Shown here: piece after piece, positions 1-5,858 of the stretch
How the letters are laid out: every line of letters starts with the position of its first letter
Position numbering within the stretch: the first letter of the stretch is position 1
NCBI GenBank assembly: GCA_003135995.1
Contig: PNBM01000065.1
Span: forward strand, 11,836-21,044
Source of the DNA: Ignavibacteriota bacterium
Lineage (GTDB): Bacteria > Bacteroidota > Ignavibacteria > Tepidaquicellales > Tepidaquicellaceae
DNA length: 9,209 nucleotides
Direction of reading: 5' to 3'
The notes under the pieces: model-generated
What the model was told of the DNA's origin: nothing
The model's input: the letters and a program-made list of their open reading frames with translations, nothing else
Database searches by the model: none
Made by a program: the position numbers and the translations under genes

Positions 1-1048
1 CCCTGAATGATCCAGATTCAATAACATCCGGATATAACGTACCCTGTACGAGAAATTTAATCTTCCCGCTATTTAATTTTATTTTCTTTGCTTCTTCTTC
101 AAATACTTCTATAAAAGTATTACCGATTATTTTTCTTTTCTTCTCAGGGTCTGTTATTCCTTTTAACCTTCTTAAAAATTTTTCGGATGCATCAACAAAA
201 ATTAACTTCATCCTGAAATGATTTTTAAATAACCCGACGACGTTACTGCTTTCATTCTTCCTCATCAATCCGTTATCTATATGTATGCAAATCAGTTTAT
301 TTCCGACAGCCCTGTTCATTAATACAGATGCCACGGATGAATCCACTCCGCCGCTTAAAGCACATATGACATAATCATTTCCTGCCGTATGTCTTATTTC
401 CCTGATTTTGTTTTTAATAAACGATTCCGGAATAAAAAGATTTTTTACTTTGCATATTTTAAAAATAAAATTTTTCAGAATAAGTTCACCGTTTTCAGTG
501 TGGTTGACTTCGGGATGAAATTGTAAAGCATAAATATTTAAATTAAAATCTTCAAAACTGCTGACGATATCATTTTTGCTTCCTGATGTTATTTTTATAT
601 TCGAAGGTAATTTGTAAATTGAATCGCCATGGCTCATCCATACAATCAAATCTTTTTTTACTTTATCAAACAAAACAGATTTTCCCGTTATTTTTATTTT
701 TGTGTGACCATACTCGCGAATTTTTCCTTTGTGTATTTCTCCGCCGAATCTTTGAGCGAGCAACTGCAATCCGTAACAAATTCCTAAAACCGGAATTTTT
801 AATTTTTCGATTAATTCGAAATTTTTTGCCGATAATCTCGGGGAATCTTTTTCCAGAAGGCTTGCCGGACCACCGGAAAAAATAATTCCCGATAAACGAA
901 TTTCCGGATTCGATTTAATAAATTTCTCTATGTCAATGTTAAAGGGATGTATTTCGGAATATACCTGCAATTCTCTTGTTCGTCTCGCAATAAGTTGTGT
1001 GTATTGTGAGCCAAAATCGAGAATTAAAATTGAATCGGTTTTTTTCAT
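1..1048 (-). CDS. guaA: GMP synthase (glutamine-hydrolysing), N-terminal 349 residues; 3' end off the window
   Basis: The product converts XMP, glutamine and ATP to GMP in cytosolic de novo purine synthesis. The reverse strand reads without a stop from ATG at 1048-1046 to the left edge, giving 349 codons. It begins MKKTDSILILDFGSQYTQLI, the usual GuaA opening. The class I glutamine amidotransferase domain fills about residues 5-195: nucleophile Cys91 in GICYGLQLL, and the His178/Glu180 pair in LQFHPEVNHT. The ATP-pyrophosphatase domain follows, with the P-loop SGGVDSS at 232-238 and HIDNGLMR around 256-263. The family is about 510 residues long, so roughly the last 160, including the dimerisation domain, lie beyond position 1. 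The start is 3 nt after the stop of the upstream sugar kinase (TAACTCATG) with no Shine-Dalgarno in between, so translational coupling is likely. Both catalytic domains are intact where visible. Confidence 0.97.
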   Translation of the reverse strand, partial: MKKTDSILILDFGSQYTQLIARRTRELQVYSEIHPFNIDIEKFIKSNPEIRLSGIIFSGGPASLLEKDSPRLSAKNFELIEKLKIPVLGICYGLQLLAQRFGGEIHKGKIREYGHTKIKITGKSVLFDKVKKDLIVWMSHGDSIYKLPSNIKITSGSKNDIVSSFEDFNLNIYALQFHPEVNHTENGELILKNFIFKICKVKNLFIPESFIKNKIREIRHTAGNDYVICALSGGVDSSVASVLMNRAVGNKLICIHIDNGLMRKNESSNVVGLFKNHFRMKLIFVDASEKFLRRLKGITDPEKKRKIIGNTFIEVFEEEAKKIKLNSGKIKFLVQGTLYPDVIESGSFR

Positions 1049-1051
1049 GAG

Positions 1052-1969
1052 TTATTTAAAATTTTTTTTTGCCATCAGGGCCGCACCAAATGCCGGAGAA
1101 TTTACATTTTTTAAAATTTCTAAATTACTGAAATTATCCCGGATATATAATTTTAATTTATTCGAAAATATATTTTCGTTCTCGATTATGCTGCCGGTCA
1201 GCGCTATTCCTAATTTCTTTTTCCATTTACACAATTTCATAAATCCATTTAGTTGTTCGCAAAGTTTTTCGGCAGATTCATTAATAATTTTCAGGGATTT
1301 TGAATCATTTGCCTTTGCACATTCAAAAACTATTTTTGCAACATTTTGAACGGGGAATTTTTCGTGGTAAATTTTTTGGATAATGTTGGAATGTGTTATA
1401 TCGAATTCTTTCTTCAGTGCCTTTGTTAAAAGGCTGAATTCCTTTCTATTATCATATTCTTTAACAACCTCTTTCAGAGCCTCCTGACCTATATGATATC
1501 CGCTGCCATAATCACCTAATAATTTTCCCCAGCCACCTACCCGGTAAACCTTTTTGTTTATTATACCATATAAAATCGAACCCGTGCCAATTATGAAAAC
1601 TATACCGTTTTTACCTTTAAAAGCTCCGAAATGAGCGATTTTAGTGTCGGTTTCTACGATTACATTTTTATGATTAATAAATTCCATCAATTTGATCTTT
1701 AAATCTTCCCTGTCTTTTTTTCTCCTCACACCTGTCATGCCAATGCATAATCCGCGTAAATTGTTACTATTTAATTTATTATTTTTTATGAATTTACTAA
1801 TATTTCTCTTTATTTTTCTTGTAGTTTTTTCCAGGCCGGATTGAGAAAAATGAAGTGATGAAAATGTTTCACTCTTTATGATATTAAGATGACTATTAAT
1901 TAAAATTATATCACATTTGGTTCCGCCGGAATCTATTCCGATATAAAATTTTGGAGATTTTTTAATCAT
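1052..1969 (-). CDS. BadF/BadG/BcrA/BcrD-type ATPase, probable N-acetylglucosamine (amino-sugar) kinase
   Basis: This 305-residue protein has the ASKHA (actin/sugar kinase/Hsp70) fold of the N-acetylglucosamine kinase/BadF family. Visible motifs in order: phosphate-1 loop DSGGTK at 13-18; an Asp in ETDTKIAHFGAF (Asp108) where the family has its catalytic base; phosphate-2 motif GTGS at 128-131; the family block GGWGKLLGDYGSGYHIGQEA at 145-164; adenosine-motif ALTGSI at 256-261; and the C-terminal SPAFGAALMA at 291-300. The length fits single-domain kinases of this family. The likely role is phosphorylation of GlcNAc or a related amino sugar in cell-wall or chitin recycling, but sequence alone does not fix the substrate; MurNAc or glucosamine are alternatives. 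It lies directly upstream of guaA with a 3-nt gap, so the two are probably one transcript. ATG at 1969 gives the full phosphate-1 loop; no clear ribosome-binding site precedes it. Confidence 0.88.
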   Translation of the reverse strand: MIKKSPKFYIGIDSGGTKCDIILINSHLNIIKSETFSSLHFSQSGLEKTTRKIKRNISKFIKNNKLNSNNLRGLCIGMTGVRRKKDREDLKIKLMEFINHKNVIVETDTKIAHFGAFKGKNGIVFIIGTGSILYGIINKKVYRVGGWGKLLGDYGSGYHIGQEALKEVVKEYDNRKEFSLLTKALKKEFDITHSNIIQKIYHEKFPVQNVAKIVFECAKANDSKSLKIINESAEKLCEQLNGFMKLCKWKKKLGIALTGSIIENENIFSNKLKLYIRDNFSNLEILKNVNSPAFGAALMAKKNFK

Positions 1970-2023
1970 ACCAAAAAGTAACCATTTTATGGAAAACTTA
2001 AAATTGAATTTTATTGTTAAAAA

Positions 2024-2053
2024 ATTAAAAAAAAATATTTAAATTCCTTGCAA
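2024..2053 (-). promoter_or_regulatory. Candidate promoter of the kinase-guaA pair in the divergent spacer
   Basis: On the minus strand TTGCAA (2053-2048) is followed after 18 nt by TTTAAT (2029-2024), which would give a leader of about 48 nt before the kinase ATG at 1969. This fits a sigma-70-like layout loosely. The spacer is almost pure A/T, so chance matches are common and this call is weak. Confidence 0.22.
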
Positions 2054-2080
2054 TTATAGTTTATTGAACTTATATTTAGT

Positions 2081-2086
2081 AGAGGT
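2081..2086 (+). promoter_or_regulatory. Ribosome-binding site that fixes the start at 2094
   Basis: AGAGGT ends 7 nt before ATG 2094. An upstream in-frame TTG at 2064 would put this Shine-Dalgarno inside the gene and add ten residues in front of an otherwise perfect signal peptide, so the ATG is preferred. Confidence 0.7.
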
Positions 2087-2093
2087 CTATTTA

Positions 2094-2504
2094 ATGAAAA
2101 AATTTATACATATTAGTTGTATACTATTTCTATTAATCTCCGCCGCGGGAATATTAGCATCCGTTACTTTGCAATATTTTACGGCAAAGACTAATTTTGA
2201 TGGTATCCTTGTGGAATGGAAAACCGGAGATGAAGGGGGAACAGTTACTTTCGATCTCGAGCGCAGCGCAACTACACCTGATAATTTTATTTCCATAAAA
2301 ACATTTAACAGTACTGGTAATAATTCGTATTACTCATATCAGGATAATTCCGTAAATATGGTTAGTTCGAATGCAATATATTATTACAGGTTAAAATGTA
2401 TTCAGGGAAACGGTGCCTACACCTATTCAAACAGTATTTCCGTAGTCCATTCTATATCAGGTATTAAAACTACCTGGGGTAGCATAAAAGCAATTTTTAG
2501 ATAA
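2094..2504 (+). CDS. Small secreted beta-sandwich (fibronectin-III-like) protein
   Basis: A 136-residue protein. Residues 1-22 are a Sec signal peptide (MKKF, then the hydrophobic CILFLLISAAGILA), probably cleaved near LAS. The mature part is one compact beta-sandwich of the type widespread in FCB-group secreted proteins: LQYFTAKTNFDGILVEWKT (26-44), FDLERS (53-58), then YYYRLKCIQGNGAYTYSNSI (96-115). In those families this module usually precedes a type IX secretion C-terminal domain, but here none follows. Instead the protein ends with a short tail, TWGSIKAIFR (127-136). Export to the periplasm or cell surface is expected; binding partner and function are unknown. It stands alone on the plus strand, diverging from the kinase-guaA pair, and is 76 nt from the next gene. 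The start is chosen by the AGAGGT site at 2081-2086. Confidence 0.8.
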   Translation: MKKFIHISCILFLLISAAGILASVTLQYFTAKTNFDGILVEWKTGDEGGTVTFDLERSATTPDNFISIKTFNSTGNNSYYSYQDNSVNMVSSNAIYYYRLKCIQGNGAYTYSNSISVVHSISGIKTTWGSIKAIFR

Positions 2505-2580
2505 ATTACTCTTTTAGATTTTTTTTAATAAAGCTCTTACATTCTTTTAAAAATTACTTTATTAATTAAACCTAAAGTTT

Positions 2581-2793
2581 ATGGAACAAAAAGATTGGCT
2601 TGTTACGCTGCTTTTATGTATATTTTTAGGCGGACTTGGTATTCATCGCTTCTACACTGGACATATTGGAATTGGTATCATTCAACTATTAACCCTCGGC
2701 GGATGCGGAATCTGGGCGTTAATAGATTTGATAATGATTATTACTGATAAGTATAAAGATGCTAATGGTCAACCACTTTTGAAAAAAAATTAA
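2581..2793 (+). CDS. TM2-domain membrane protein
   Basis: A 70-residue protein consisting of one TM2 domain. The family hallmarks are clear: FLGGLGIHRFYTGHIGIGII (15-34), then LLTLGGCGIWALIDLIMII (36-54). Two membrane helices are joined by a short turn, with a charged C-terminal tail (DKYKDANGQPLLKKN). The length is normal for stand-alone bacterial TM2 proteins, whose biochemical role is not established; the inner membrane is the expected site. The ATG at 2581 is preceded by an A/T-rich leader without a Shine-Dalgarno, as for several genes here. A strong intrinsic terminator follows 13 nt after the stop, so transcription from this unit probably ends there. It is the first of four consecutive small membrane-protein genes. 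Confidence 0.92.
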   Translation: MEQKDWLVTLLLCIFLGGLGIHRFYTGHIGIGIIQLLTLGGCGIWALIDLIMIITDKYKDANGQPLLKKN

Positions 2794-2805
2794 TATTATT
2801 ATAAT

Positions 2806-2845
2806 AAAATAAAGCCTTTGACTTCAACAGAGGCTTTATTTTTTT
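2806..2845 (+). terminator. Intrinsic terminator after the TM2 gene
   Basis: A perfect 12-bp stem pairs 2806-2817 (core AATAAAGCCT) with 2831-2842 (AGGCTTTATT). Further pairing at the loop edge leaves about 7 unpaired bases. T residues run from 2839 to 2845. An A-run on the left arm could make it work in the reverse direction too, but no minus-strand gene points at it. Confidence 0.85.
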
Positions 2846-2998
2846 ATGATATTAATATTTTTTTCCTTCTTATTCATTGACTCTAATCCAATATTGGTAT
2901 TAAATGTATTTGCGGAAGAATATTCAGGGGTATGGAATTACATAATTATTATTAGTATCTTGATTCTTCTTTGCCGGTTATATTATATTATTATTTGA
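2846..2998 (+). CDS. Doubtful 50-residue hydrophobic reading frame
   Basis: ATG 2846 to TGA 2996-2998 encodes a 50-residue peptide with two hydrophobic segments (MILIFFSFLFI and YIIIISILILLCRLYYIII) around a polar centre, NVFAEEYSGVW. The layout recalls very small two-helix membrane proteins, and DNP.LVLNVF-like wording is vaguely like DUF3311-type proteins, but the resemblance is too weak to name it. Against it, the ATG touches the T-tract of the preceding terminator, there is no ribosome-binding site, and A/T-rich DNA readily gives Ile/Leu/Phe-rich frames. It could also be a remnant of a longer gene. Confidence 0.18.
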   Translation: MILIFFSFLFIDSNPILVLNVFAEEYSGVWNYIIIISILILLCRLYYIII

Positions 2999-3088
2999 AT
3001 AGAATATTTTAGAAGTAAATCTGTTATGTGTGTTAAATTAATGTTATGGAAACATAAAAAGATTATTATTTAACCGGGTTTTTCGAAA

Positions 3089-3118
3089 TTGCTTTTATAT
3101 TGAATATTATACTATAAA
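3089..3118 (+). promoter_or_regulatory. Candidate promoter of the DUF4870-like gene
   Basis: TTGCTT (3089-3094), an 18-nt spacer and TATAAA (3113-3118) would start transcription near 3125. That leaves a leader of about 50 nt that contains the AAGGAG at 3163-3168. The gene needs its own promoter because a terminator lies upstream. The A/T richness makes the match weak evidence. Confidence 0.3.
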
Positions 3119-3176
3119 AATATTATTTTACATTATTGAATTTTATTTAATAAACTAAACGGAAGGAGCAATAATA

Positions 3177-3527
3177 ATGGCAGAAACAAGACAACTTAAT
3201 ATTACACCGGAAGAAATAGAAGCCGGGAAAACAATGGCTTTTGTTGCGTATATAATTTTCTTCATACCGCTTCTAATGGAAGATATGAGAAAAAATAAAT
3301 ATGTAATGTTTCACACCGAACAATCTCTGGTTTTGGTGATAGTGAATTTAATAGGTATTATCCTCGGAACTATCGGCTCGATGTTTTGTATTGGTGTGGT
3401 ATTTTATTTAATTAACTTATTCGCCTTCGTATTATGGATTATGGGTATTATTAATGCTCTTGGAGGAAAAGTAACTCCATTACCACTCGTTGGACAATTC
3501 GGCGAAAAATTTAATTTCGTTAAATAG
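3177..3527 (+). CDS. DUF4870/Tic20-like small membrane protein
   Basis: A 116-residue protein with three predicted membrane helices (about 19-34, 50-68 and 70-93). Between the first two is the block MRKNKYVMFHTEQSLVL (37-53), which matches the 'charged, then F-H-x-x-Q-S' signature of DUF4870/Tic20-like proteins. A short cytosolic N-terminus carries TPEEIEAGK (10-18) right before helix 1, and the C-terminus (PLPLVGQFGEKFNF) is typical of the family. Function is unknown in bacteria; the inner membrane is expected. This gene has the best ribosome-binding site in the window, AAGGAG at 3163-3168, 8 nt before ATG 3177, suggesting relatively high expression. A strong terminator starts 17 nt after the stop, so it is probably transcribed alone. 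Confidence 0.82.
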   Translation: MAETRQLNITPEEIEAGKTMAFVAYIIFFIPLLMEDMRKNKYVMFHTEQSLVLVIVNLIGIILGTIGSMFCIGVVFYLINLFAFVLWIMGIINALGGKVTPLPLVGQFGEKFNFVK

Positions 3528-3543
3528 TAAAGTATTTAAATTT

Positions 3544-3580
3544 AAAGCAATCATTTATTTTCTAAAATGATTGCTTTTTT
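3544..3580 (+). terminator. Intrinsic terminator after the DUF4870-like gene
   Basis: A perfect 13-bp stem pairs 3544-3556 (AAAGCAATCATTT) with 3565-3577 (AAATGATTGCTTT) around an 8-nt loop, followed by T residues to 3580. The symmetric A and T ends would allow function in both directions. Confidence 0.88.
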
Positions 3581-3592
3581 GTACTTCATTTT

Positions 3593-3612
3593 CACTTTAT
3601 CCCCTTAAAGTG
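3593..3612. other. Short inverted repeat in the spacer
   Basis: CACTTTA (3593-3599) and TAAAGTG (3606-3612) form a 7-bp stem with loop TCCCCT. A smaller AATCC/GGATT hairpin follows at 3622-3634. Neither has a T-tract, so they are not simple terminators; they could be operator-like sites or chance in A/T-rich DNA. The rest of the spacer up to 3750 is featureless A/T. Confidence 0.3.
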
Positions 3613-3750
3613 TATTACCTCAATCCTTTGGATTAATTATTTATTTAATTTAATATTTTATAACTAATAATTTTTTTTAACGTATATATAACTAAAATAA
3701 CTTTTTGAAATTATTCTGATATTTTAAATAATATTTAAATCATAAAATAA

Positions 3751-4122
3751 ATGAATACACCTTCGGAACTTGAGAGCGGCAAAATTTTCTTCCTGATTTC
3801 AGGTATCGTAAATATTTTGATTTTTCTTGGCTGGGGAACGAATACCATCATCGGAGGTATATTTACATGCGGACTCGGTTGTATACTCGGAATATTCCCT
3901 GTAATTAATGTTATCGGCGCCGTTATGGATTTTATAGCCTTTAATAAGCTGAGCCACTTAAATATGCAGGGCACACATGGCACAATTTACAATGCATCCA
4001 TAATGCAGATTGTAACTATTGTTACCGGAAATATCATAAGCTTGATTTTTGGTATTCTGAATTTGCAAAATTTTCAGAAAGAACATGTTAAGAACTTTTT
4101 ACGCGAAAAGGGCATTTATTAA
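3751..4122 (+). CDS. Unrecognised small membrane protein
   Basis: A 123-residue protein that I do not recognise with confidence. Three or four hydrophobic segments are visible: about 12-28, 31-50 and 50-64, split by a Gly/Cys-rich turn (GGIFTCGLGCILGIFP), and 83-105. A polar loop, NKLSHLNMQGTHGTIYNAS (65-83), precedes the last helix, and a charged tail (QKEHVKNFLREKG) follows it. The N-terminus MNTPSELESGK closely resembles TPEEIEAGK of the preceding gene product, also placed just before the first helix. The overall style is that of small DUF4064-like proteins, but that is only a guess. ATG 3751 follows an A/T-rich leader without a Shine-Dalgarno. It lies downstream of a terminator and 107 nt before the DUF2752 gene, with which it could share a transcript. 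An AAGGAG lies just after its stop. Confidence 0.7.
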   Translation: MNTPSELESGKIFFLISGIVNILIFLGWGTNTIIGGIFTCGLGCILGIFPVINVIGAVMDFIAFNKLSHLNMQGTHGTIYNASIMQIVTIVTGNIISLIFGILNLQNFQKEHVKNFLREKGIY

Positions 4123-4188
4123 AAGGAGTATTTGAAATTCGAAGAATTAATTTTTAAATTTAAATTATTTTTCCTTATTCACGATTAA
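4123..4188 (+). promoter_or_regulatory. Strong Shine-Dalgarno without a proper gene; possible leader peptide
   Basis: AAGGAG (4123-4128) begins right after the stop of the preceding gene. Three nt later a TTG (4132) opens an 18-codon frame, MKFEELIFKFKLFFLIHD, ending with TAA at 4186-4188. The spacing is shorter than ideal and the frame differs from that of the DUF2752 gene. It may be a translated leader, a decayed gene start, or chance. Confidence 0.2.
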
Positions 4189-4229
4189 ATTGTTTTGGAA
4201 ATTTTCTGTTTATTTAATTCATATACATT

Positions 4230-4637
4230 TTGAATTTTAATTTTACTGATATAAATAATACAAGGTATAAATCATTCTTTATTATTTTTTTTTCATTTAT
4301 CTCTTTATTAACCCTGTTTTTAATTAATCCCGAAGATACAAATATTTATATTTTTTGCCCATTTCATCTTATAACGGGGTTGTCCTGCCCCGGATGCGGA
4401 GGATTAAGAGGCATTCATTATTTATTAAACGGTAATATAAGAGAAGCCGTTAATTATAATTTACTTTTAATAATTATAGTACCCGCAGGTGGATATTTTT
4501 TGTTATCAAATTTAAGGATATTGTTGACAGGTAAATCATTACCGGAAATTCCGTTTAATAAAAGTTTATTTTTTATTATACTTTTTATTGTAATAACATA
4601 CTGGATTTTAAGAAATATTATTGTGATAAAATTTTAA
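4230..4637 (+). CDS. DUF2752 membrane protein
   Basis: A 135-residue inner-membrane protein with helices at about 15-33, 77-97 and 113-131. The DUF2752 signature lies between the first two: CPFHLITGLSCPGCGGLRGI (43-62), then GNIREAVNYN (68-77). Cys43, Cys53 and Cys56 are kept; the CPGCG knuckle resembles a metal site, but binding is not demonstrated. Function is unknown; such genes are commonly seen near TM2 or dispanin-like membrane proteins, and that holds here. The reading frame opens after TAA at 4215-4217 and contains no Met codon, so TTG 4230 is the only conventional start; no Shine-Dalgarno precedes it. It is followed by a T-rich spacer and prfA 67 nt downstream. Confidence 0.85.
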   Translation: MNFNFTDINNTRYKSFFIIFFSFISLLTLFLINPEDTNIYIFCPFHLITGLSCPGCGGLRGIHYLLNGNIREAVNYNLLLIIIVPAGGYFLLSNLRILLTGKSLPEIPFNKSLFFIILFIVITYWILRNIIVIKF

Positions 4638-4662
4638 TGAAAATAATTTAATCAATGTGTTT

Positions 4663-4699
4663 TTATTTATTTTTTATTTTTTATTATTTATTTTTTATT
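4663..4699. repeat. (T6A)-type tract with a 16-bp direct repeat
   Basis: The 16-mer TTATTTATTTTTTATT occurs at 4663-4678 and again at 4684-4699, offset by 21 bp, about two helical turns. The longer 20-mer at 4663-4682 recurs exactly on the opposite strand at 8149-8168. It fills the gap between the DUF2752 gene and prfA and ends 5 nt before the prfA start codon. Confidence 0.6.
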
Positions 4700-4704
4700 A
4701 GAGG

Positions 4705-5775
4705 ATGTTTGAAAAATTAGAAAATGTGAAATTTAGATATCAGGAAATATCGAAATTATTATCGGAGCCGGGTATTATAAACAATCAAAACGAATTCAGA
4801 AAACTTTCAAAGGAATATTCAAGCCTTACCGAAATCGTAGATGCTTACGATTTGTATTTAAAAACCTTATCGGAAATTGAATCCAATAAAAATCTACTGT
4901 ATAAAACGAACGATTCGGATATGAAGGATTACGTGAAAGAAGAAATTCAGCGTCTCGAAGAAAATATAATTAACATAGAGAGCCAGATAAAAGAATTACT
5001 TATTCCAAAAGATCCGAATGATGATAAGAATGCAATTCTTGAAATCCGCGCCGGTACCGGCGGCGACGAAGCTTCGTTGTTCGCAGCTGAATTGTACAGG
5101 ATGTATAACAGGTATTTCGAAAATAAAAAATGGAAAGTAGAAGTAATAGATTTTAACGAATCATCAATTCCCGGTGGACTGAAAGAAGCTGTTGTAAATG
5201 TCATTTCAAAAGGTGCGTACGGAGATTTGAAATATGAAAGCGGTGTTCATCGCGTTCAAAGAGTTCCTAAAACGGAAGCTAACGGAAGAGTTCATACATC
5301 TGCGGCTTCCGTAGCGGTTCTACCCGAAGCAGAAGATTTTGAAATTGAAATAAATGAGAATGATTTAAAAATAGATGTTTTCCGTTCGGGCGGAGCCGGG
5401 GGACAGAATGTTAATAAAGTGGAAACAGCAATAAGAATTACCCACATTCCGACAGGAATAGTAGTTCAGTGCCAGGATGAACGGTCACAATTAAAGAACA
5501 AATCCAAAGCAATGAAGGTACTGCGCTCAAGACTTTATGAACTCGAGCTCGAAAAAAGAGATAAAGAAGTATCACAGAAAAGAAAACTTATGGTAAAATC
5601 CGGAGACAGGAGTGACAAAATCAGAACTTATAATTTCCCGCAAAACAGGCTTACCGACCATAGAATCGGTCTGACTCTTTATAATCTTTCGGAAATTATG
5701 GAAGGTGATATCGGAGATATTATAGATAAATTGAAAACCGCAGACCGCGCATCCAAACTTGCTGATGCCGGTTAA
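4705..5775 (+). CDS. prfA: Peptide chain release factor 1
   Basis: A full-length RF1 of 356 residues that recognises UAA and UAG in the ribosomal A site and triggers peptide release. The helical domain 1 covers about residues 1-100. Domain 2 contains the stop-codon tripeptide region HRVQRVPKTEANGRVHTSAA (182-201), where Pro188-Lys-Thr190 fits the PxT pattern that separates RF1 from the SPF of RF2. Domain 3 carries the catalytic GGQ at 232-234 within RSGGAGGQNVNKVETAIRIT, the glutamine methylated by PrmC in other bacteria. No prmC lies next to it here. The MFEKLE start is standard. Unusually, the only purine-rich motif, GAGG, abuts the ATG with no spacing, so initiation probably relies on the A/T-rich leader. 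The next gene is 83 nt downstream on the same strand. Confidence 0.98.
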   Translation: MFEKLENVKFRYQEISKLLSEPGIINNQNEFRKLSKEYSSLTEIVDAYDLYLKTLSEIESNKNLLYKTNDSDMKDYVKEEIQRLEENIINIESQIKELLIPKDPNDDKNAILEIRAGTGGDEASLFAAELYRMYNRYFENKKWKVEVIDFNESSIPGGLKEAVVNVISKGAYGDLKYESGVHRVQRVPKTEANGRVHTSAASVAVLPEAEDFEIEINENDLKIDVFRSGGAGGQNVNKVETAIRITHIPTGIVVQCQDERSQLKNKSKAMKVLRSRLYELELEKRDKEVSQKRKLMVKSGDRSDKIRTYNFPQNRLTDHRIGLTLYNLSEIMEGDIGDIIDKLKTADRASKLADAG

Positions 5776-5858
5776 TTTCCATTTTCAATATCCTGATAAA
5801 AAATTTAACGGATGAAATTATCCTGCAACTATTTGTACGTTAACTCCGTCAATTATAT

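Larger units (their letters stand above)
2794..3176. other. 383-nt stretch without a confident gene
   Basis: This stretch holds the terminator of the TM2 gene (2806-2845), a doubtful 50-codon reading frame (2846-2998), and then about 180 nt of very A/T-rich sequence with a possible promoter (3089-3118) and the ribosome-binding site AAGGAG (3163-3168) of the next gene. I see no tRNA, structured RNA or repeat in it. Confidence 0.6.

Noticed and set aside
586..885. Plus-strand open frame of 99 codons
   Set aside because: It lies antisense to the amidotransferase domain of guaA, which has every catalytic motif; the plus-strand peptide is an unstructured by-product rich in Phe/Leu.
930..1349. Plus-strand open frame of 139 codons
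   Set aside because: It spans the antisense of both the guaA start and the kinase C-terminus; the minus-strand genes are strongly supported.
2048..2076. TTGCAA, 17 nt, TATATT as a promoter for the secreted-protein gene
   Set aside because: The match is good, but transcription would start near 2083, inside the AGAGGT ribosome-binding site, leaving an 11-nt leader. TTGCAA is self-complementary, so its appearance on both strands is automatic.
2469..2481. CTACC/GGTAG hairpin near the end of the secreted-protein gene
   Set aside because: It is a 5-bp stem inside codons with no T-tract, and follows from the coding of the tail.
2094..2504. Type IX secretion C-terminal domain on the secreted protein
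   Set aside because: The chain ends right after the beta-sandwich with a ten-residue tail; the roughly 70-residue sorting domain is absent. The same holds for the 5859-8147 protein.
3735..3983. Minus-strand open frame of 82 codons
   Set aside because: It is antisense to the 3751-4122 membrane protein, has no recognisable domain, and low-complexity Pro/Ile content.
4947..5204. Minus-strand open frame of 85 codons
   Set aside because: It is entirely within prfA on the opposite strand.
5804..5852. Possible hairpin after prfA (ACGGA at 5808-5812 with TCCGT at 5845-5849)
   Set aside because: The stem is five pairs with a 32-nt loop and no T-tract, too weak for a terminator or riboswitch.
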